A stretch of 64,000 nucleotides of DNA from Herbiconiux solani NBRC 106740 (lineage in GTDB: Bacteria; Actinomycetota; Actinomycetes; Actinomycetales; Microbacteriaceae), in NCBI RefSeq assembly GCF_001571005.1, contig NZ_BCST01000007.1:186001-250000 (forward strand), in the 5' to 3' direction. The position numbers and the translations under genes are program-made. The notes under the pieces were generated by a model, which was not told the origin of the DNA, made no database searches, and saw only the letters and a program-made list of their open reading frames with translations. Every line of letters begins with the position of its first letter. The first letter of the stretch is position 1. This document shows, piece by piece, positions 26,071 through 34,511 of this stretch.

Positions 26071-26219
26071 GCCCGCCCGCTCCTGCACATCCCCGGAGGA
26101 CCGGGACCCTCTCCACAGATCGGGTCCCGGTCCTTCCGTCGTTCCGGGAGCCCGCGCAGACTCGGTGCGTCCAGATGAACGACCGCCGCCGCGTGCGGCA
26201 CGACTGCAAGGAGCAGCCC

Positions 26220-26789
26220 ATGCCCGACCTCACCACCGTCACCGGGATCGTCGCGACCCCGCCTCGCCACATCACCACCAACAGCGGCCTCGAGATCACG
26301 AGCTTCCGTCTCGCCTCCGGCCAGCGCCGCTTCGACCGTGAGAAGCAGAAGTGGGTCGAGGCCGACACGAACTGGTACACGGTGACCGCGTTCCGCCAGC
26401 TCGCCCTGAACCTCGGCGGTTCGCTCGAACGCGGTCAGCACGTCCTCGTCTCCGGCCGGCTGCGCATCCGGGCGTGGGAAAACGGCGAGAAGTCCGGCAC
26501 GAGCGTCGAGATCGAGGCGGATGCGGTGGGTCACGACCTCAGCTGGGGCACGTCGTCATTCACCCGGTCGGTCAGCGCGACCGGCGGCGGTGACACCGCC
26601 GGGGACGGCGGTGCGCGATCCGGCTCGGGGGCCGGGGGTCACCTCGACCAGGACGGCTGGGCCCTCACCGGGCCGGGGGAGCCCTCGGCCGACGAGGGCG
26701 GGAGCGTCGACGGCACCGGCACCGGCACCGGCGCAGACGCCGACAGCCGGGGCGAGGCGGATCGCCAGGATCAGCTCGTGCCGTTCTGA
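26220..26789 (+). CDS. ssb: Second single-stranded DNA-binding protein (SsbB-type paralogue)
   Basis: 189 residues: an N-terminal OB fold (MPDLTTVTGIV, WYTVTAFRQLALNLGGSLERGQHVLVSGRLRIRAWENGEKSG, SVEIEADAVGHDLSWG) and a long Gly/Asp/Thr-rich disordered tail that ends QDQLVPF, a degraded version of the acidic DDIPF tip that recruits repair proteins. AAGGAG lies seven bases before the ATG at 26220. The position just upstream of ettA matches the extra SSB-like gene Rv2478c beside Rv2477c in M. tuberculosis, rather than the ssb next to rpsF/rpsR. Role in repair or recombination is inferred. Confidence 0.9.
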   Translation: MPDLTTVTGIVATPPRHITTNSGLEITSFRLASGQRRFDREKQKWVEADTNWYTVTAFRQLALNLGGSLERGQHVLVSGRLRIRAWENGEKSGTSVEIEADAVGHDLSWGTSSFTRSVSATGGGDTAGDGGARSGSGAGGHLDQDGWALTGPGEPSADEGGSVDGTGTGTGADADSRGEADRQDQLVPF

Positions 26790-26888
26790 TCCGCCGCCCC
26801 GGCAGTCTCCCAGGCGGAGGCGGCCGACACCGAATAAACTCGCAGCAGTTTTCGAGCCCAGCCCGGGAGACCGTGGCCGAGAGGATTT

Positions 26889-27419
26889 GTGCGACCGATG
26901 CAGACCACCCAGATCGACCGCGTCCCCCGTCGTCGGTCCCCGTGGAAGGTGGCGGCCGTGGGGCTGCTGCCGGTGGCGCTCGCCGTGGTCCTGGCCGGGT
27001 GCACCCCCGATCCCGAGCCCGCGACCTCCTCGGCGCCGGCCGCAGCGCCGACCGCCTCGGCAGCTCCCACGACCGACCCGGCCGCGACGGGGCTGACCCT
27101 CAACCCGACCGGCACGGCCGCCGACAACAAGGCGTTCTTCGACGCGGTCAACCAGGGGCTCATCGGCGGCAACCCCGCGGCCGACGGTGTCGCGATCACG
27201 ACGAACCTGCGGGCGAACGGCTTCGACACCGCCGCCATGCAGGTCACGCCCGACGTGACGACCGTGGGGGTCGCCGCCGACTCGGTGCAGTTCTCGGTGA
27301 AGATGGGCAACGACTGCCTGATCGGGCAGTACGGCCACGGCCAGTACTCGAGCCTGGTGGCGCCGGCTCTCGGTACCGGCGCGTGCCTGGTGGGTCAGAC
27401 CCGCGCAATAGACTGGTAA
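26889..27419 (+). CDS. Lipoprotein of unknown function
   Basis: 176 residues. A basic start (RRRSPWK), a hydrophobic stretch and lipobox LAGC (35-38) identify a lipidated extracytoplasmic protein. After a 35-residue Pro/Ala/Ser linker, the folded part contains LTLNPTGTAADNKAFFDAVNQG and two cysteines (NDCLIGQY and GACLVGQ) that may form a disulfide. It resembles a family often found in Microbacteriaceae (DUF6993-like), recalled with limited certainty. The start is uncertain: GTG at 26889 and ATG at 26898 both lie close to GAGAGGA. It ends three bases before ettA. Confidence 0.8.
   Translation: MRPMQTTQIDRVPRRRSPWKVAAVGLLPVALAVVLAGCTPDPEPATSSAPAAAPTASAAPTTDPAATGLTLNPTGTAADNKAFFDAVNQGLIGGNPAADGVAITTNLRANGFDTAAMQVTPDVTTVGVAADSVQFSVKMGNDCLIGQYGHGQYSSLVAPALGTGACLVGQTRAIDW
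27409..27414 (+). promoter_or_regulatory. -10 element TAGACT, leaderless-type promoter of ettA
   Basis: TAGACT spans the end of the lipoprotein gene and ends seven bases before the ettA ATG at 27422. Confidence 0.6.
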
Positions 27420-27421
27420 CC

Positions 27422-29104
<1,683 letters not shown>

Positions 29105-29111
29105 CCGGCCG

Positions 29112-29615
29112 ATGCGGCTGCACGTCCCGATCCAGCTCCGCTGGTCGGATCTGGATGCGTACGGGCACGTGAACAACGCGTCCGTCCTGAAGCTGCTCGA
29201 AGAGGCGCGCGTCTTCGCGTTCTGGGTCGACGGAGGTCTCGACGATCCGAACGCCTCCGAGTGGCCGACGGCCGTGATCGACATGAGCCTCGAGACCCGC
29301 ACGAAGCTCGTCATCTCGCGCCAGGAGATCGAGTACCTCGACCAGATGCCCTACCTCCGGCGCCCGATCGACGTCGAGATGTGGATCGGGCACCTCGGCG
29401 GAGCGAGCCTCGACGTCTACTACGAGATCAAGAGCCCCTTCGAGGAGCGCGGGGCCGACGGCGAGGTCGCTCCGCAGACGGTCTACGTCAAGGCCGCGAC
29501 CACGCTCGTGCTGATCGACGCCGAGACCGACCGGCCGCGCCGGATGGTGCCGCACGAGCGCCAGGCCTGGGAGCCGTACCTCGAGCCCCCGCTGACCTTC
29601 CGCCGCCGCAGCTGA
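29112..29615 (+). CDS. Hotdog-fold acyl-CoA thioesterase (4HBT type)
   Basis: 167-residue single-hotdog protein. The family motif RWSDLDAYGHVNNASVLKLLEEAR contains the catalytic-type Asp and the HVNN signature. It opens seven bases after ettA with no clear promoter and is likely on the ettA transcript. It converges with a TesB-type thioesterase gene. The acyl substrate is unknown; 4-hydroxybenzoyl-CoA or a fatty acyl-CoA are the family options. Confidence 0.9.
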   Translation: MRLHVPIQLRWSDLDAYGHVNNASVLKLLEEARVFAFWVDGGLDDPNASEWPTAVIDMSLETRTKLVISRQEIEYLDQMPYLRRPIDVEMWIGHLGGASLDVYYEIKSPFEERGADGEVAPQTVYVKAATTLVLIDAETDRPRRMVPHERQAWEPYLEPPLTFRRRS

Positions 29616-29676
29616 CGCGCGGCTGACCGCCCTCGACCGGCCGTCGCGCCATAGCCTGAAAAGCTGACGGCCCAGC

Positions 29677-30546
29677 TCAGCTCCGGGCCAGCCGGACCAT
29701 GCCCTCCTGGGCGACCGAGGCGATCAGCCGCCCCTGCAGGTCGTACATCCGCCCCAGGCTGAGTCCGCGGCCGCCCGACGCGCTCGGCGACTCCTGCGTG
29801 TAGAGCAGCCACTCGTCGGCGCGCGCGAAGCGGTGCCACCACATGGCGTGGTCCAGGCTCGCCATCTTCAGGCCCGGGTTCGCCCACGGCACCCCGTGCC
29901 GCCGCAGCACCGGCTCGAGGATGGAGTAGTCGCTCGCGAAGGCGAGGGAGGCCCGGTGCAGGTCCGGGTCGTCCGGCAGCCGGCCCAGCGCCTTGATCCA
30001 CACCGCCTGGTAGGGCGTCGGCTCGCCCTCGACCGTGAGGTAGACGGGGTCGGGGATGTGCCGCATGTCGAAGGCGCGCTCCCGGGCCCAGGTCTGCGCC
30101 ATCGGATGGTCGATCTTCGAGAGCAGGTCGAAGGCGCTCGGCACCTCGTCGGGGCCGGGCAGATCCTCCGGGAGGTCGATCTGGTGGTCGAAGCCCTCGT
30201 CCTCAGTCTGGAACGACAGGATCGCCGAGAGGATGGGCACCCCGTCCTGGTAGGCCTGCGTGCGCCGGGTCGAGAACGATCGGCCGTCGTGCAGTCGGTC
30301 GACGGCGAAGGTGATCGACTTGGCGGCGTCGCCGGGCCGGAGGAAGTAGCCGTGCAGCGAGTGCACCGAGCGGCCGTCGTCGACGGTCCGTGCCGCGGCG
30401 ATGATCGACTGGGCGAGCACCTGGCCGCCGAAGACCCGGCCGTTCGGCATCCACTGCGACGGGCCGGTGAAGATGTCCTCGCTCGTCCGGGCGCCGGTGT
30501 CGACGAGATCGAGGGTGGTCAGGAATCCCGCGAGAGGGTCGGACAT
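29677..30546 (-). CDS. tesB: Acyl-CoA thioesterase II
   Basis: 289-residue double-hotdog thioesterase. Compared with E. coli TesB (Asp204, Thr228, Gln278) the catalytic positions fall at Asp206 (FASDYS), Ser230 (MASLDHAMWWHR) and Gln280 (VAQEGMVR), so the middle residue is Ser instead of Thr. The N-terminal GGQVLAQSIIAAARTV and YFLRPGD are conserved. ATG start at 30546. It faces an unknown gene divergently. Confidence 0.95.
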   Translation of the reverse strand: MSDPLAGFLTTLDLVDTGARTSEDIFTGPSQWMPNGRVFGGQVLAQSIIAAARTVDDGRSVHSLHGYFLRPGDAAKSITFAVDRLHDGRSFSTRRTQAYQDGVPILSAILSFQTEDEGFDHQIDLPEDLPGPDEVPSAFDLLSKIDHPMAQTWARERAFDMRHIPDPVYLTVEGEPTPYQAVWIKALGRLPDDPDLHRASLAFASDYSILEPVLRRHGVPWANPGLKMASLDHAMWWHRFARADEWLLYTQESPSASGGRGLSLGRMYDLQGRLIASVAQEGMVRLARS

Positions 30547-30627
30547 GGTTCCTCCGGTGGTTCAGGACACAGCTGAGGCGACGTGGCTCACGTTCTCGCC
30601 CACTGTGAAGTAGTTTAGACAGCAGAG

Positions 30628-31296
30628 ATGGTCCAGTTCTTCACCCTCATCGACGCCGCGTCGCTCGGCGACCTCAAGGTGTACCTCGGCCGCGCGGCCC
30701 GGGTCGAGAATGGCGCCGTACGACTGATCGGCGGCTTCGGGGTGCTCGCGGCCTACACCGCCACCCTCACGGCGAAGGGTCTGCTCGATCAGACGCCCAC
30801 CGTGCTCGGTCTCCGCACCTTCGCTCTCGCGAGCCCGGAGCCCTTCGACGTCGTCGTCTCCATCCGCGCACTGCTCGACCGCCTCGCGCAGGTCTCGGTG
30901 CAGAACAACTCCGCCTCCGGCCCCCTCGAGATCCCGCTGCCGCCGCCCGAGCAGGGCATCGCCTGGGCCGGGATCAGCCCGCCCCGGGGCGGATGGGAGC
31001 GCGCCGGCTCCTTCGGGTCGGACGTGCTCGAGGTCGCCGCCCGGGCCGGTATCGCCGAGGTCGCCGCGGCCGTTCCCGACAACACGGGCGAGCAGCTCGT
31101 GCACAAGGTCCGCTCCGAGGTCTGGGGCCGGGATCTCGACGTGCTCCCCGGGCTCACTCCCCGGGTTCCCGCCGGCGCGGCCTTCTGCGCGGTCAGCCTC
31201 GGGTTCGTGAAGGGCGCCGACGACGTCGCCGTCTTCCACACGGGTCTGTGGCTGCGGCTCACGCTCAAGCGCGGGCACGTGCTCGTCCGGCGCTGA
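30628..31296 (+). CDS. Actinobacterial protein of unknown function
   Basis: 222 residues with no signal peptide. I do not recognise the family. The N-terminal part (KVYLGRAARVENGAVRLIGGFGVLAAYTATL) and C-terminal part (VPAGAAFCAVSLGFVKGADDVAVFHTGLWLRLTLKRGHVLVRR) suggest an alpha/beta protein with a central stretch (SIRALLDRLAQ, WAGISPPRGGWERAGSFG) rich in Gly and Pro. Divergent from tesB; TAGACA lies six bases before the ATG, a weaker leaderless-type promoter. A 16-base copy of its last codons recurs 47 bases downstream. Confidence 0.7.
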   Translation: MVQFFTLIDAASLGDLKVYLGRAARVENGAVRLIGGFGVLAAYTATLTAKGLLDQTPTVLGLRTFALASPEPFDVVVSIRALLDRLAQVSVQNNSASGPLEIPLPPPEQGIAWAGISPPRGGWERAGSFGSDVLEVAARAGIAEVAAAVPDNTGEQLVHKVRSEVWGRDLDVLPGLTPRVPAGAAFCAVSLGFVKGADDVAVFHTGLWLRLTLKRGHVLVRR

Positions 31297-31349
31297 GCGC
31301 GCGACCCGGCCACCCTGCGACGAGCGTGGCGCCCCGGCGCTGAGCGCGC
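31287..31349 (+). repeat. 16-base direct repeat at the gene end
   Basis: CCGGCGCTGAGCGCGC occurs at 31287-31302, across the stop codon of the preceding gene, and again at 31334-31349 in the intergenic gap. It looks like a small local duplication. Confidence 0.7.
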
Positions 31350-31375
31350 CGCCGCGCCACGAACACCCCACCCCG

Positions 31376-33058
31376 TCACACCGACGCCGCGGCCGCGCGC
31401 CCGGCCTGCCGCCCCGAGAACAGGCACCCGCCGAGGAACGTGCCCTCCAGCGCCCGGTAGCCGTGCACGCCCCCGCCGCCGAAGCCGCTGACCTCCCCGG
31501 CCGCGAAGAGCCCCGCCACCGGTGACCCCGCGGGCGAGAGCGCCCGCCCGCTCAGGTCGGTCTGGATCCCGCCGAGCGACTTCCTGGTCAGCACGTGCAG
31601 CTTCACCGCGATCAGGGGGCCGGCCGCGGGGTCGAGCAGGCGGTGCGGCTTGGCCACCCGGATGAGCTTGTCGCCGAGGTAGCGGCGTGCCCCGCGCAGG
31701 GCCGTGACCTGCGCATCCTTCGAGAAGGTGTTCGCCATCTCGCGGTCACGGGCGAAGACCTCGCGGGTGACCGTGGCGGCGTCGAGCGGTCCGTCGGGTT
31801 CGAGGTCGCGCATCCCGCGCAGCAGCTCGGGCAGGGTGTCGGCCACGACGAAGTCGACGCCGCGCTCCTTGAACGCCTCGACCGGTCCCGGGGCGCCGGG
31901 GCGGATGCGCTGGGCCAGCAACCGCAGGTCCTTGCCCGTCAGGTCGGGGTTCTGCTCGCTGCCCGAGAGCGCGAACTCCTTCTCGATGATCGCCTGCGTG
32001 AGCACGAACCAGCTGTAGTCGTGGCCCGTGCCGAGGATGTGCTCGAGGGTGCCGAGCGTGTCGAAGCCGGGGAAGAAGGGTCCGGGCAGGCGCCTCCCCG
32101 TGGCGTCCAGCCAGAGCGACGAGGGGCCGGGAAGGATCCGGATGCCGTGCAGGGGCCAGACCGGGTCGAAGTTCGTGATGCCCTCGGTGTAGTGCCACAT
32201 CCGGTCGGTGTTCACCAGGCGCGCGCCGGCACGCTCGCTGATGCCGAGCATCCGCCCGTCGACGTGGGCCGGGACGCCTGAGAGCATCGTCGCCGGGGGA
32301 GCGCCCAGACGGGCGGGCCAGAGTTCCCGCACCAGGTCGTGATTGCCGCCGATCCCGCCGCTCGCCACGATGACGGCGCCGGCCGAGAGCTCGAACTCGC
32401 CCACCACCTCACGCGAGCTGGTCTCCCCGCGCCCGACCGGGCTCGGGGCCAGCACGCTGCCGCGCACTCCGGTCACCCGCGGGGTCTCGCCGCCCGAGGT
32501 CACGAGCTCGTCCACCCGGCGGCGGTGCAGGATGCGCGCGCGCCCCGAGGCCACGGCCTCCTGAAAGCGGGCGACGAACGGCGCCAGGACCCCCGGCCCG
32601 GTTCCCCAGGTGATGTGGAAGCGCGGCACCGAGTTGCCTGGCCCGGTCGCGGTGTGTCCGCCCCGCTCGGCCCAGCCGACGACGGGGAAGAAGCGCACGC
32701 CGAGCGAGTGCAGCCAGGCGCGCTTCTCGCCGGCCGCGAACTGCAGGTAGGCCTCGGCCCAGGCCTCGCCCCAGTGGTCCTCGGGTCGGTCGAACCCGGC
32801 GGTACCGATCCAGTCCTGGCGCGCGAGGTCGAGGCTGTCCTTCACGCGCATCCGCCGCTGTTCGGGGGAGTCGATCAGGAAGATACCGCCGAACGACCAC
32901 CAGGCCTGGCCGCCGAGGGAGGCCTCGGGCTCCTGGTCGAGCACCGTCACCGTGCGGCCGGCCGCGATCACCTCGCAGGCGGCGACGAGCCCCGCGAGCC
33001 CCGCCCCCACCACGATCACGTCGGATTCGGTCGCGGAACCGTCTGCGGCTCGGGGCAC
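31376..33058 (-). CDS. FAD-binding dehydrogenase (fumarate reductase / ketosteroid dehydrogenase-like)
   Basis: 560-residue flavoenzyme. The N-terminal dinucleotide fold (DVIVVGAGLAGLVAACEVIAAGRTVTVLDQE), the GGQAWWSFGGIFLID loop and the C-terminal FAD contact (PVAGLFAAGEVSGFGGGGVHGYRALEGTFLGGCLFSG) identify the family. It resembles actinobacterial FAD-dependent dehydrogenases related to KstD, with substrate undetermined. GTG at 33058 is preferred over TTG at 33064 because AAGGAG then sits six bases upstream. It follows glbO by about 20 bases in the same direction. Confidence 0.9.
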   Translation of the reverse strand: MPRAADGSATESDVIVVGAGLAGLVAACEVIAAGRTVTVLDQEPEASLGGQAWWSFGGIFLIDSPEQRRMRVKDSLDLARQDWIGTAGFDRPEDHWGEAWAEAYLQFAAGEKRAWLHSLGVRFFPVVGWAERGGHTATGPGNSVPRFHITWGTGPGVLAPFVARFQEAVASGRARILHRRRVDELVTSGGETPRVTGVRGSVLAPSPVGRGETSSREVVGEFELSAGAVIVASGGIGGNHDLVRELWPARLGAPPATMLSGVPAHVDGRMLGISERAGARLVNTDRMWHYTEGITNFDPVWPLHGIRILPGPSSLWLDATGRRLPGPFFPGFDTLGTLEHILGTGHDYSWFVLTQAIIEKEFALSGSEQNPDLTGKDLRLLAQRIRPGAPGPVEAFKERGVDFVVADTLPELLRGMRDLEPDGPLDAATVTREVFARDREMANTFSKDAQVTALRGARRYLGDKLIRVAKPHRLLDPAAGPLIAVKLHVLTRKSLGGIQTDLSGRALSPAGSPVAGLFAAGEVSGFGGGGVHGYRALEGTFLGGCLFSGRQAGRAAAASV

Positions 33059-33077
33059 GGGCAACTCCTTCGTCGCG

Positions 33078-33485
33078 CTACTGGTCGAACGTATTCACCA
33101 TGGCATGCGCCGCACGCTCGAGATAGTCCCACAGCACTTCTCTGTCGAGCGGCGACAACTCGAGGGAGTCCACGGCCACCCGCATGTGTGCGAGCCAGCG
33201 GTCGCGCGCATCCGGGTTGACCTTGAACGGGTTGTGGCGCATCCGGAGCCGCGGGTGACCGCGCTCCTCGCTGTAGGTGCCCGGGCCGCCCCAGTACTGC
33301 TCGAGGAACTTGGTCAGCCGGTCGATCGCGCCGTCCCAGTCGTCGGCCGGGTACATCGGCTTCAGCACCGGATCCGTGCCGACGCCCTCGTAGAACCGGG
33401 TCACGAGCGCCACGAAGGTGTCGTGGCCCCCGATCTGCTCGTAGAGGGTGTTGGCGGGCTCGGACCGCTTCGGAGTGAGTTCCAT
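33078..33485 (-). CDS. glbO: Truncated haemoglobin, group II (trHbO)
   Basis: 135-residue 2-on-2 globin. Aligned with M. tuberculosis GlbO (His75, Tyr23, Tyr36, Trp88), proximal His84 lies in RGHPRLRMRH, with Tyr32 and Tyr45 distal and Trp97 at G8, so the ligand pocket looks intact. Group II globins bind O2 tightly and may act in redox or NO chemistry. It is in one run with the FAD dehydrogenase downstream and the mscS gene upstream. The neighbourhood near pepN corresponds to that of Rv2470. Confidence 0.96.
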   Translation of the reverse strand: MELTPKRSEPANTLYEQIGGHDTFVALVTRFYEGVGTDPVLKPMYPADDWDGAIDRLTKFLEQYWGGPGTYSEERGHPRLRMRHNPFKVNPDARDRWLAHMRVAVDSLELSPLDREVLWDYLERAAHAMVNTFDQ

Positions 33486-33503
33486 GACCGTGGTCTCCAG
33501 TCG

Positions 33504-34466
33504 CTAGTCCTGCTTGGGGATGGGCTTCGTGCGCGGCGGGCGGGCGCCCTTGACGCTGTTGGCGCCCTCGAAGCCCGAGAGCACGACGGTGTTGAGCGAG
33601 GGCAGGCTCACGCCGAGCTCGTCGAGGGCGCGCTTCAAGCGGATCCGCAGTTCGCGGGCGACGTCGTCCTTGGCCGAGGTGCGGGTCTTGACCACCAGGC
33701 GGATGACCAGGGCCTCGGCCGAGATCGACTCGAGTCCCCAGATCTCCGGGCGCTCGACGATCCGCGAGCGCCACTTGGGCTCGGTCGACATGCCGACCGC
33801 GGTGGCGAGCATCTTGTCCTGCACCAGGTCGATGTCGGCGTCGTACGGGATGGCGAGGTCGAGGATGACCCGGGCCCAGCCCTGCGACATGTTGCCGACA
33901 CGGAGGATCTCGCCGTTGCGCACGAACCAGAGCGTGCCGTTGACGTCTCGCACCTGGGTGACCCGGATGCCGACCGCCTCGACCACGCCGGTGGCGGGCC
34001 CGAGGTCGACAACGTCACCGACACCGAGCTGATCCTCGAACACCATGAACAGGCCGTTGAGCACGTCCTTCACGATGTTCTGGGCACCGAAACCGAGGCC
34101 GGCGCCGAGGGCGGCGGTGAGCAGGGCGAGAGAGCCCAGCACGTTCGGGTCGATGCGGGTGATGACGAGGATGATCGACACGATCACCACGGTCACGTTG
34201 ATGACGTTCGTCAGCACCGTGCCGAGGGTTCGGGTGCGTTGAACGATCCGCACCGCCGCCAAGGGCGACGCCGAGAGCGCCTGGGTGTCGGTGACGTTCT
34301 GCTTCTTCTTGACACCGTTGACGACTTGGTCGACGAGCCGTCGCACCGAGAACAGCAGGATGCCGCGGATGACGATCGCGGCGACGATGATGATGAGGAT
34401 GCCGATGGGCACCTGGTACGTATCGAAGAACGACCCGAGGTTCGTCCAGAACATGTTCCAATCCAT
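33504..34466 (-). CDS. MscS-family mechanosensitive channel
   Basis: 320 residues. Membrane helices at about 19-41, 80-102 and 105-130 are followed by the MscS pore/hinge signature (LGAGLGFGAQNIVKDVLNGLFMVFEDQLGVGDVVDL) and the beta domain. The Gly/Ala pattern of the pore helix is preserved. It releases solutes on sudden osmotic down-shift. TAGGGT lies nine bases before the ATG, so the mRNA would have a very short leader. It is followed by glbO after 18 bases. Confidence 0.95.
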   Translation of the reverse strand: MDWNMFWTNLGSFFDTYQVPIGILIIIVAAIVIRGILLFSVRRLVDQVVNGVKKKQNVTDTQALSASPLAAVRIVQRTRTLGTVLTNVINVTVVIVSIILVITRIDPNVLGSLALLTAALGAGLGFGAQNIVKDVLNGLFMVFEDQLGVGDVVDLGPATGVVEAVGIRVTQVRDVNGTLWFVRNGEILRVGNMSQGWARVILDLAIPYDADIDLVQDKMLATAVGMSTEPKWRSRIVERPEIWGLESISAEALVIRLVVKTRTSAKDDVARELRIRLKRALDELGVSLPSLNTVVLSGFEGANSVKGARPPRTKPIPKQD

Positions 34467-34511
34467 ATCCCACCAACCCTAGAGCGCCCGCCTCAACGCC
34501 CCCTCAACGCG

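Noticed and set aside
26864-26890. A tRNA-Ser/Leu-like 5' half (GGAGACCGTGGCCGAGAGG) before the lipoprotein gene
   Set aside because: No matching acceptor 3' arm, anticodon loop or T-arm follows; the bases continue straight into the lipoprotein gene.
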